From Phycisphaerales bacterium (GTDB taxonomy: Bacteria > Planctomycetota > Phycisphaerae > UBA1845), in the NCBI GenBank assembly GCA_030612785.1, contig JAUWNF010000015.1, positions 1 through 16,669 of the forward strand: a stretch of 16,669 bases of DNA, written 5' to 3'. Positions within the stretch are counted from its first letter, which is position 1; each line of letters starts with the position of its first letter. The notes beneath the pieces were generated by a model. It saw only the letters and a list, made by a program, of their open reading frames with translations. It was not told the origin of the DNA and ran no database searches. Below are positions 8,701 through 13,047 of this stretch, in pieces. Position numbers and translations under genes: made by a program.

Positions 8701-8870
8701 GCGAGCACGCGTGCGGTGAGGTCGGCCCACGCGGTCCGTTGCGTTTGAATCCCCGCCACGCGCGTTTCGAGGAGATAGATCGGTCGCCGCTCGAGCTGCA
8801 TCAACTGGGCGATGAGATCAGCGGTCGGCAGCCCGGACACCAACCCAATACCAGTGGTAATACCGCTCAT
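5787..8870 (-). CDS. fliD: Flagellar filament capping protein FliD, repeat-expanded (1027 aa)
   Basis: FliD is exported through the flagellar channel and forms the cap under which flagellin subunits assemble. The N-terminal domain begins MSGITTGIGLVSGLPTADLI and continues through VAGENAVPGTYAFTVHSLV (about 1-110). The C-terminal domain spans about 765-960, with AIAELNTFVTNYNGILDRI and LSSVGLTIGSGARLSFDEDK. A coiled coil follows (about 960-1015). Between them, about 145-757, lie at least four full and two or three partial flagellin hook-IN-like units. These have cores such as RRGTIRITDRSG, RLGTIRLTDRSG and RTGRFQITDSAG, then TLQDVI..IN, and end in A-D-L-G-I-A. Classical FliD is about 450-500 residues, so this one is doubled by repeats. 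The ATG at 8868-8870 is chosen because GAGG precedes it by 6 bases. The 13 extra codons upstream lie partly in a dispersed repeat. Confidence 0.93.
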   Translation of the reverse strand: MSGITTGIGLVSGLPTADLIAQLMQLERRPIYLLETRVAGIQTQRTAWADLTARVLAAKSLASRFGELSFFRHFDTTSSDENVLTAVAGENAVPGTYAFTVHSLVTNHQLIGNGLANADATPGGVGTLSLEIGHGKVHPTTTLDELNGGEGVRRGTIRITDRSGATADVDLATAITLEDLLERINSETTVNVQARISGDQIVIQDFTAPADVVGDLVVADVGGGFLAADLGLAQSAAGDAITGADVIYLTDSTALDRLNDGNGVRHLLAGEDFRITQANSNSFEVSLDADLARNPQTHLAQLNNGNGVRLGTIRLTDRSGQTAQVDLSSAVTVQDVLDAINAAGIGISATVSREYILISDTTGTPEESAVNLKIEDVDGYAARDLGIAADADENTFVGSKIFRISTIGDVIRAINYAPGNGGPGSQVIASISDDGNGIVLVDESSGGQPLTIEALELNGVVSSAAADLGILGEFASGTTERRDLIAGPNTVLLTSLNGGGGITTRGEVRFTARDGTTTDINFSTAQTLQDVISAINATSATSHIAASVNTCGNGILITDTSDGTGNLGVADLDDGTLAEELGIAGTHATTLVNGGNLQLKYISENTLLEDLNYGAGIRTGRFQITDSAGLISLINVTENQRTLQDIINLINSGTADVTARINDHGDGLLITDNAGGSEPLSIVDLEGSLTAADLNIAGESADGETTIDGSYEITIEVDADDTLNDLVSKINSAASQVRASVLNDGSTNGYRLTLTSEVSGRRGELVFDTGETGLSMDTLVRAQDAVVFFGGVGGENPVVITSSTNTLTDVVGNVTVDLVGTSEDPVTLSVTQDVDNAIAELNTFVTNYNGILDRIDDYTSFNSETYTRGVLLGDSTVLRIQTRLHNAVTREYQNVSPAFSHLSSVGLTIGSGARLSFDEDKFREAYEEDPDSVEQLFTTAETGLGDYLEEMLDELSRTEDGLIARADNLLADKEELLQDRIDALELLLEKKQARLEAQFAALEQSLSLLQGQQNALAGISLPGSGTV

Positions 8871-8876
8871 GGAAAA

Positions 8877-8880
8877 CCTC
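8877..8880 (-). promoter_or_regulatory. Shine-Dalgarno fixing the fliD start
   Basis: GAGG on the minus strand lies 6 bases before the ATG at 8868-8870. It rules out the in-frame upstream ATG at 8907-8909, which lies inside a palindromic repeat. Confidence 0.7.
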
Positions 8881-8898
8881 GCTTCGCCTGGACCCGCC

Positions 8899-8953
8899 GG
8901 GTGCCCCATCCCTGTGCTCCGCCGTGGCGGATCAAGGGGTGGGGGATTGACTC
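8899..8953 (+). repeat. Palindromic dispersed repeat, copy C
   Basis: Over 55 bases it matches the reverse complement of copy A (406-476) except for one base (GCTCCGCC for GATCCGCC). It has the same ends, GGGTGCCCCATCCCTGTG and AAGGGGTGGGGGATTGACTC. The GAATGTGAAAGGCGC tail of copy A is lost or shortened to AGGGGCGC. Confidence 0.85.
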
Positions 8954-9067
8954 AGGGGCGCACACCTGCTCCGTTCAAGACTCGTTTGGATATCGACACC
9001 CCGACCTTGGGGGCTGCAGGCGGCATTTACCGCCGGGTCCGCAGAACTTGCGCGATACTCACCCAAC

Positions 9068-9118
9068 GGGTGCCCCATCCCTGTGATCCGGCGTAGCGGA
9101 TCAAGGGGTGGGGGATTG
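9068..9118 (+). repeat. Palindromic dispersed repeat, copy D
   Basis: Over its 51 bases it is identical to the reverse complement of copy B, including the GATCCGGCGTAGCGGATC core. Homology stops after GGGGGATTG. It lies 115 bases from copy C in the same orientation. Confidence 0.85.
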
Positions 9119-9167
9119 CACCCGGCGGGGAGTGCGTGTTTAGCATGATCTCATTGTGCTTTCAGAT

Positions 9168-9237
9168 CTGGGCAGAAAATCTCAACCAAGGACAAAATGA
9201 CCGGTCCCCCGGCATTTTGTCCTTGGTTTCCGCCCAG
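9168..9237. repeat. 70-base palindromic element (AACCAAGGACAAAATG arms)
   Basis: AACCAAGGACAAAATG (9184-9199) and CATTTTGTCCTTGGTT (9213-9228) are perfect 16-base inverted repeats around a 13-base loop. Outer CTGGGC (9168) and GCCCAG (9237) extend the symmetry to about 25 bases per arm if a 7-base bulge in the left arm is allowed. No U-run follows, so it does not look like an intrinsic terminator. It is unrelated in sequence to the GGGTGCCCC family. Confidence 0.85.
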
Positions 9238-9423
9238 CCTGAAACAGTTTCCTACTGCTGGGTGTGGGGGGTGGCGGGGGCGGAGGGAGAAAACTGGCAC
9301 GGTGGATCGGGCAAACGGGCGGGCTTCACGGTGAAATACGCCGTTCTCGCTGGAGCCGACCAGCTTGTTTTGGTAGGATGTTGCCAGGAACCCGGTAGAT
9401 GGGAAATGACGGGTGAAAGCAAC

Positions 9424-9430
9424 GGAGGGG
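9424..9430 (+). promoter_or_regulatory. Shine-Dalgarno fixing the dockerin-like gene start
   Basis: GGAGGGG lies just before the ATG at 9436 with normal spacing. Together with the signal peptide it excludes the longer frame beginning at 9136, which would run through the palindrome at 9168-9237. Confidence 0.75.
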
Positions 9431-9435
9431 CGCAG

Positions 9436-10398
9436 ATGCACATTCTCCCACGATTCTCGCGATTGTTCTTGGTGGCGGTCGCCATGGTCATCTTAAACGT
9501 GACGGCATCAGTGGCCAGCGATCCTGGCGACCTCGATGGGGACGGCGATGTTGACTACGCCGACCTGCAACACCTCGTCGAGTGCCTGACGGGGCCGGGC
9601 GGCGGGATCCTGCTGGACTGCGACGACGCGGACGTTGACGTTGACGGGGATGTAGACTTGCAGGATTTCGCCTTTCTTCAGGACGGGTTTACCGGCCCGG
9701 GGCCGTTCGGCGACATCGACGGCGACGAAGACATAGACCTCGACGACCTCTCAGCACTGGTGTCATGCATGGCAGGGCCTGGAGAGGAGATACCACCTGG
9801 ATGCAAAGATGCCGACCTCGACTACAGCGCGAGCGTTGACCTGCGGGATTACGGACGATTTCAGAGCGGCTTCACGGGTTCGTGGCAAGCGTGTTGCTTT
9901 GAGGATGGCACCTGCGAGGACCTTACGGCTCTGGCGTGCAGCGAGGCTGCGGGCGAACCGCAGGGCGACGAAACCGACTGCGGGTCGGTCTCCTGCCCGC
10001 TACCTGATGAAGCGTGCCACCTCGCCAACTGCGAGTGCCAAGACCTCCCGCCGGCCGAATGCACGGCCCAAGATGGCATACCGCAGGGGCCGGGCACGGA
10101 CTGTAATTCAAACGGCCCCATCATCCCGGACTGCACGATTACCGCTCCGGACTCCGCTCCGGAGAACACCTCCGGGCTGATAGCATCGGTGCCGGCGGCG
10201 GCCGGGGGCAACGTCGAGTATGACTGGTCCTCCGAAGGCGCGGGGCAGATCACAAGTACGCCCCCGTTCTCGAACGAGATCGAGTTCGAGACGTTTGACG
10301 TGGTGGGTATGGAACTGCTCTTCATTTATGTGACGGTGACGGACCACGACACCGGCTGCTCGTGCGACAACTTCCACCGCGTCGTTGTACTGGAGTAG
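9436..10398 (+). CDS. Secreted dockerin-like, Cys-rich protein (320 aa)
   Basis: A signal peptide is seen at about 1-28 (MHILPRFSRLFLVAVAMVIL, cleavage near VASVAS-DP). Four calcium-loop units follow: DLDGDGDVDYADL (32-44), DVDVDGDVDLQDF (66-78), DIDGDEDIDLDDL (93-105) and DLDYSASVDLRDY (127-139). The last lacks several loop acids. Paired helices carry a conserved C..TGP or G-F-TG ending. A Cys block (about 152-187) with ACCFEDGTCEDLTALAC and DCGSVSCP is followed by a second block ending TDCNSNGPIIPDC. The C-terminus (about 235-320) looks like a small beta domain (SVPAAAGGNVEYDWSSEG..., FIYVTVTDHDTGCSC), perhaps PKD/Ig-like. Such proteins are frequent and of unknown role in planctomycetes. 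No catalytic motif is seen and no cellulosome is implied. It is exported, and its loops probably bind calcium. Confidence 0.8.
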   Translation: MHILPRFSRLFLVAVAMVILNVTASVASDPGDLDGDGDVDYADLQHLVECLTGPGGGILLDCDDADVDVDGDVDLQDFAFLQDGFTGPGPFGDIDGDEDIDLDDLSALVSCMAGPGEEIPPGCKDADLDYSASVDLRDYGRFQSGFTGSWQACCFEDGTCEDLTALACSEAAGEPQGDETDCGSVSCPLPDEACHLANCECQDLPPAECTAQDGIPQGPGTDCNSNGPIIPDCTITAPDSAPENTSGLIASVPAAAGGNVEYDWSSEGAGQITSTPPFSNEIEFETFDVVGMELLFIYVTVTDHDTGCSCDNFHRVVVLE

Positions 10399-10455
10399 GA
10401 TCCAAATCATTACCGCCACGATCGGTGCGAGGAGGGCGACGAGAAGACCTCCCAT

Positions 10456-10896
10456 TCAGTCGTAGGAGGCACGGGTTTTCTCATCGGTCAGGGTAGGCTG
10501 AATGAACTCGCTCCACTCTGGCGAGTCCCAGGTCTTCAAGTTCATATGCATGTTGTAGTACTTCTGCGGTATCGGATGAGTGCCTATCACCACCTTCATT
10601 TCGTATCTTGCGACGACGAAATCACGAAAATGCATGATGTGCGGACACGGCGGGTACCCGACAATCAATCCAGTGGCAAAATGAACGACCTGTACCTCGT
10701 TCTTCTTCATTTCCTCTGGAGCATACTCAACATTCCCGCCCGGACACCCACCACAGGTTGCGTACCCCGCCAGCTCCACGTCCCGTCCACGATAGATACT
10801 GAAAGCGCCCTCCCTATTGCGGAAAGACCTCAGGCATTTGCCCCCAGCGCACATCCGGTAGCGGTCGCAGATGATGATCCCGATTCTCTCCTTCAT
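10456..10896 (-). CDS. CGGC-domain protein, putative metal binding (146 aa)
   Basis: The diagnostic motif is TCGGCPGGN (C48-G-G-C51). It is accompanied by C10, C16 and C21 near the N-terminus (IIICDRYRMCAGGKC), C84 with H86 and H89 (PPCPHIMHF) and the closing IGTHPIP (H107). This set fits the CGGC family (PF08821), small cytoplasmic proteins thought to bind metal through these residues. Their function is not known. I start at the ATG at 10894-10896 (MKERIGIIIC) because family proteins begin just before this first beta strand and GGAG lies 9 bases upstream. The upstream starts at 10974 and near 10911 add a charged stretch without family similarity. The stop codon of an overlapping upstream frame shares ATGA with this start. 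The gene converges on the dockerin-like gene, 57 bases away. Confidence 0.8.
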   Translation of the reverse strand: MKERIGIIICDRYRMCAGGKCLRSFRNREGAFSIYRGRDVELAGYATCGGCPGGNVEYAPEEMKKNEVQVVHFATGLIVGYPPCPHIMHFRDFVVARYEMKVVIGTHPIPQKYYNMHMNLKTWDSPEWSEFIQPTLTDEKTRASYD

Positions 10897-11048
10897 TCCG
10901 TTTTTCTCCATCCGTTTCTCTCCGTCCGTTCTTGGCCGGTCCACCCGTCGCTCGAATAGTTCGACACATTCCAAGTGACCACGCGGAGCTGTGTCTCAAC
11001 CAGGCTGAACGGGAAAAGAAGCGCCGCACCCACGAGTAGAATTGACAA
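10893..11048 (-). pseudogene. 51-codon frame: signal peptide plus start of an endonuclease/exonuclease/phosphatase-like protein, probable remnant
   Basis: From a TTG at 11046-11048, preceded by GAAGG, the minus frame reads a hydrophobic leader (SILLVGAALLFPFSLVETQ). It continues as LRVVTWNVSNYSS and then a charged tail to a TGA at 10893-10895. The strand LR-V-V-T-W-N-V is the characteristic first segment of endonuclease/exonuclease/phosphatase (PF03372) proteins, where the N binds metal. Exported members with W-N-x-x-N-Y occur in planctomycetes. Nothing after residue 33 resembles the family, and the rest is missing. The stop overlaps the CGGC start codon as ATGA, so it might act as a translated leader. 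An upstream stop at 11064-11066 limits the frame. A genuine small secreted protein is the alternative. Confidence 0.35.
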
Positions 11049-11384
11049 ACGTGCGCCTTCAGTTCACATAGCGGCCTTCCTTCCCCATCGTTCGGGCGGT
11101 TTGCCCCAAAGCCCTGCGAAGCATCACCAGTTTACTCGATCCGGCGTCCCTCAGGCAACCAAATTCGCCCACTCAGGGGCCAGCGGATCCTATCGCCCAA
11201 CCTGCGGAATCGCTGAGGTCGCGGCGGGGCTCTTGCCGTGACCGGGCATCGCCATTACACTGCTCGTCTCGCGGTGCCACCAACCCAGCGTCCGGCGCGG
11301 GTCACGCGGGCGTGGGCCACTTATCAATCGGCAAGATCCCGCGAGTGAGGTGTAACGTGAACTGGCTGTTCCGTCTGGCCCCGA

Positions 11385-11399
11385 GTTAGCGTCGCTAAC
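11385..11399 (+). promoter_or_regulatory. Palindrome before speD
   Basis: GTTAGCG-T-CGCTAAC is a perfect 7-base inverted repeat around one base. It ends 5 bases before the AGGAGGTG ribosome binding site. It could be an operator or, as RNA, a small stem beside the ribosome site. No regulator is identified. Confidence 0.35.
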
Positions 11400-11404
11400 G
11401 CGAT

Positions 11405-11412
11405 AGGAGGTG
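11405..11412 (+). promoter_or_regulatory. Strong Shine-Dalgarno for the TTG-started speD
   Basis: AGGAGGTG matches the anti-Shine-Dalgarno very well and lies 5 bases (7 from the GGAGG core) before the TTG at 11418. It favours TTG over the ATG at 11439, which would be 26 bases away. Confidence 0.8.
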
Positions 11413-11417
11413 TCCCA

Positions 11418-11840
11418 TTGAGTGTAACCCCGGTAGGTATGCATTGCATCCTGGAGCTCCACGGTTGTCCGCCCGACCTGCTCAATGACGTGATGTTCGT
11501 CCGGGATGCGATTGAACACGCGTCCACACAGAGCCTATCCACCCTCCTCAAACTCACCAGCCACCAGTTCTATCCGCAGGGAGTGACCGCGGTTGGGCTG
11601 CTGGCCGAATCCCACGTTTCGATTCACACCTGGCCTGAGCACGGCTATGCCGCGGTGGACATATTCACGTGCGGCGAGGACGCCGAGCCGCAACGGGCCT
11701 GCCAGTACTTGACCGAGCGCTTCGCCGCCCGCAAGCACTCGCTGGTGATTCTGCCCCGCGGCATCGGCGCTGCGGACAGCGGACCTTCGGCCGAGGTGGA
11801 ATTCTCCAAGGAGACCGACCTATGCCGGGCTCCCGAGTGA
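11418..11840 (+). CDS. speD: S-adenosylmethionine decarboxylase proenzyme SpeD (140 aa)
   Basis: SpeD decarboxylates S-adenosylmethionine to give the aminopropyl donor for polyamine synthesis in the cytoplasm. The proenzyme cleaves itself between E64 and S65 in LLAESHVSIHTWPEH, and S65 becomes the pyruvoyl cofactor. H70 and C85 (DIFTCG) are the expected catalytic partners. The spacing S65/H70/C85 equals the S63/H68/C83 of the Thermotoga enzyme. Length is normal for the short bacterial class. The start is a TTG with a near-perfect AGGAGGTG ribosome site. The 3' end overlaps speE by 19 bases in another frame, which implies one transcript and coupled translation. Confidence 0.95.
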   Translation: MSVTPVGMHCILELHGCPPDLLNDVMFVRDAIEHASTQSLSTLLKLTSHQFYPQGVTAVGLLAESHVSIHTWPEHGYAAVDIFTCGEDAEPQRACQYLTERFAARKHSLVILPRGIGAADSGPSAEVEFSKETDLCRAPE

Positions 11841-12763
11841 ATTCCGACCTGTGGATTACCGAGTACATCTCCCCCTATGACATCTACCAACACGGTGTGG
11901 TTGATATCCTCGTCTACCGCAAGACCGCCTTCCAGGAGATGTGCATCGTCGAGACGGGCACCTTCGGGAAGGCCTTGGTACTGGACGGCAAGTGGCAGTC
12001 CTGCACGGGTGACGAGTTTCTTTACCACGAGCCGCTGGTGCATCCCGCCTGCCTGAACCACGGCGCGCCCCGGACGGTGCTGGTCCTGGGCGGCGGCGAG
12101 GGCGCGACCGTACGCGAGGTTCTCAAATGGAAGAGCGTCGAGAAGGTCGTCATGGTGGACATCGACGGCGAGGTTGTTGAGGCCTGCAAGCAATACTTGC
12201 CCGAGATGCACCAGGGGGCGTTCGACGATCCGCGCACCGAAGTGGTCATCGGCGACGCCCTCGACTATCTGGACAAAGCAGCGTCCGCTTGGGACATCAT
12301 CATCTCCGACTTGTCCGATCCGATCGAGCAAGGCCCGTCATTCAAGCTCTTCACCAAGGAGTACTTCGAGAAGTGTCGCCGGGCGCTCAGGTCTGAGGGC
12401 TATTTCGTGGTCCAGGCGGGCGCCCTGGCCCCGCCCGAGATGGAGTTGCACGTCCGTCTGGTCAATACGGTTGGAGCGGTCTTTCCCAACGTCGTGTCGT
12501 ATAGCTCGCAGGTACCATCCTATGCGTCTCCATGGGGGTTTGCCCTCGGCAGCGCCGCACCACTCGACCGCCGCCCCGATCCCGCCGCCATCGACGCTTT
12601 GCTGGAGTCAGAGACCACCGGCGATTTCCGCATGTTCGACGGCACTACGCTGCTGGGCCTGATGTGCGTGCCCAAGCACATCCGTAGCGCGATCGCTGCT
12701 GAAACGAAGGTCTATACCCTCGCCGAGCCACCCAAGTTCTTCGGCCAAGGCGTCGCGGAGTAG
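11822..12763 (+). CDS. speE: Aminopropyltransferase (spermidine/thermospermine synthase family, 313 aa)
   Basis: It transfers the aminopropyl group of decarboxylated SAM to an amine acceptor. The Rossmann core shows LVLGGGEGATVREVLK (G90-G94), the acidic pair in MVDIDGE (113-115) and the catalytic segment SDLSDP (D163, D166). Classical putrescine enzymes have D-S-T-D-P here. D-L-x-D-P, EMHQGAFDDPR (128-138) and VPSYASPWGF (231-240) are closer to the Thermus aminopropylagmatine-forming enzyme and to ACL5 thermospermine synthases. The acceptor could therefore be agmatine or spermidine rather than putrescine. The ATG at 11822 is preceded by AAGGAGA at 7 bases and lies inside the end of speD. An earlier in-frame start at 11669 lies deep in speD and is rejected. 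Length is typical. Confidence 0.92.
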   Translation: MPGSRVNSDLWITEYISPYDIYQHGVVDILVYRKTAFQEMCIVETGTFGKALVLDGKWQSCTGDEFLYHEPLVHPACLNHGAPRTVLVLGGGEGATVREVLKWKSVEKVVMVDIDGEVVEACKQYLPEMHQGAFDDPRTEVVIGDALDYLDKAASAWDIIISDLSDPIEQGPSFKLFTKEYFEKCRRALRSEGYFVVQAGALAPPEMELHVRLVNTVGAVFPNVVSYSSQVPSYASPWGFALGSAAPLDRRPDPAAIDALLESETTGDFRMFDGTTLLGLMCVPKHIRSAIAAETKVYTLAEPPKFFGQGVAE

Positions 12764-12815
12764 TCTGCAACCAGAAACGGCATTAGCAGTACAGCGCAAA
12801 GTCGCGGGCTTTTGT

Positions 12816-12868
12816 GTAGCGGCCGGCGTCCCCGCTGGCCGAACGGCTTGCGAGACGCAGGCCGCTAC
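12816..12868. repeat. 53-base inverted repeat (GTAGCGGCC type)
   Basis: GTAGCGGCCGGCGTC (12816-12830) pairs with GACGCAGGCCGCTAC (12854-12868) at 14 of 15 positions, around a 23-base loop. It begins 53 bases after the speE stop codon. It looks like a dispersed palindromic element rather than a terminator, since no U-run follows. Confidence 0.75.
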
Positions 12869-12877
12869 CTTCGCTGT

Positions 12878-12998
12878 AGGGGCTGTCGATTTAGTCTGTA
12901 GCGTCGCCCCTTGTGGGCGGCGCACCTGCGTTTTTCGCCACCCACAAGGGGTGACGCTACATTTGGGATCACAACGGACGACTAAATCGACAGCCCCT
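12878..12998. repeat. 121-base nested palindromic element, MITE-like
   Basis: The outer arms AGGGGCTGTCGATTTAGTC (12878-12896) and its exact complement (12980-12998) are 19-base perfect inverted repeats. Directly inside the left arm, a 24-base inner arm (12897-12920, TGTAGCGTCGCCCC...) pairs with 12938-12961 at 22 of 24 positions. The right side has an 18-base unpaired spacer (12962-12979), so the nesting is asymmetric. No coding sequence is inside. It lies between the convergent speE and carboxypeptidase genes. Confidence 0.85.
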
Positions 12999-13007
12999 GT
13001 ACTGTTA

Positions 13008-13021
13008 GCCCCCCGGGGGGC
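13008..13021. other. GCCCCCCGGGGGGC palindrome near the carboxypeptidase 3' end
   Basis: A 14-base perfect palindrome without a loop lies 27 bases downstream of the carboxypeptidase stop codon, on its transcript side. It may contribute to transcript ending for the convergent genes, but no U-run follows. Confidence 0.35.
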
Positions 13022-13047
13022 AAACTCGGGCAACACCTGCAAAACCG

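Larger units (their letters stand above)
8871..9435. other. 565-base intergenic region upstream of fliD and of the dockerin-like gene
   Basis: This gap between divergent genes holds the fliD Shine-Dalgarno, two copies of the GGGTGCCCC palindromic repeat (8899-8953 and 9068-9118), a small GGCGG/CCGCC hairpin near 9017-9032 and the 70-base palindrome at 9168-9237. I find no clear sigma-28 (TAAAGTTT..GCCGATAA) or sigma-54 (TGGCAC..TTGCA) promoter for fliD. Reading frames that cross it gain their length only from the repeats. Confidence 0.6.
10897..11417. other. Intergenic region between the CGGC gene and speD
   Basis: Apart from the 51-codon remnant on the minus strand (10893-11048), I see no gene here. 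Short frames on either strand have no recognisable protein features. No SAM or polyamine riboswitch structure or convincing promoter was recognised. The only structured element noticed is the small palindrome at 11385-11399 just before the speD ribosome binding site. Confidence 0.5.

Noticed and set aside
9184..9228. Intrinsic terminator
   Set aside because: The stem is strong, but no U-run follows on either strand and the neighbouring genes diverge from this place.
9136..9435. N-terminal extension of the dockerin-like protein from an ATG at 9136
   Set aside because: It would translate through a palindromic element and leave the signal peptide internal. The start at 9436 has a strong ribosome site.
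11190..11519. Minus-strand frame of 109 codons before speD
   Set aside because: It overlaps the 5' end of speD on the opposite strand and has no recognisable features.
11645..12331. Minus-strand frame of 228 codons
   Set aside because: Antisense to speD and speE, which are certain from their active-site motifs.
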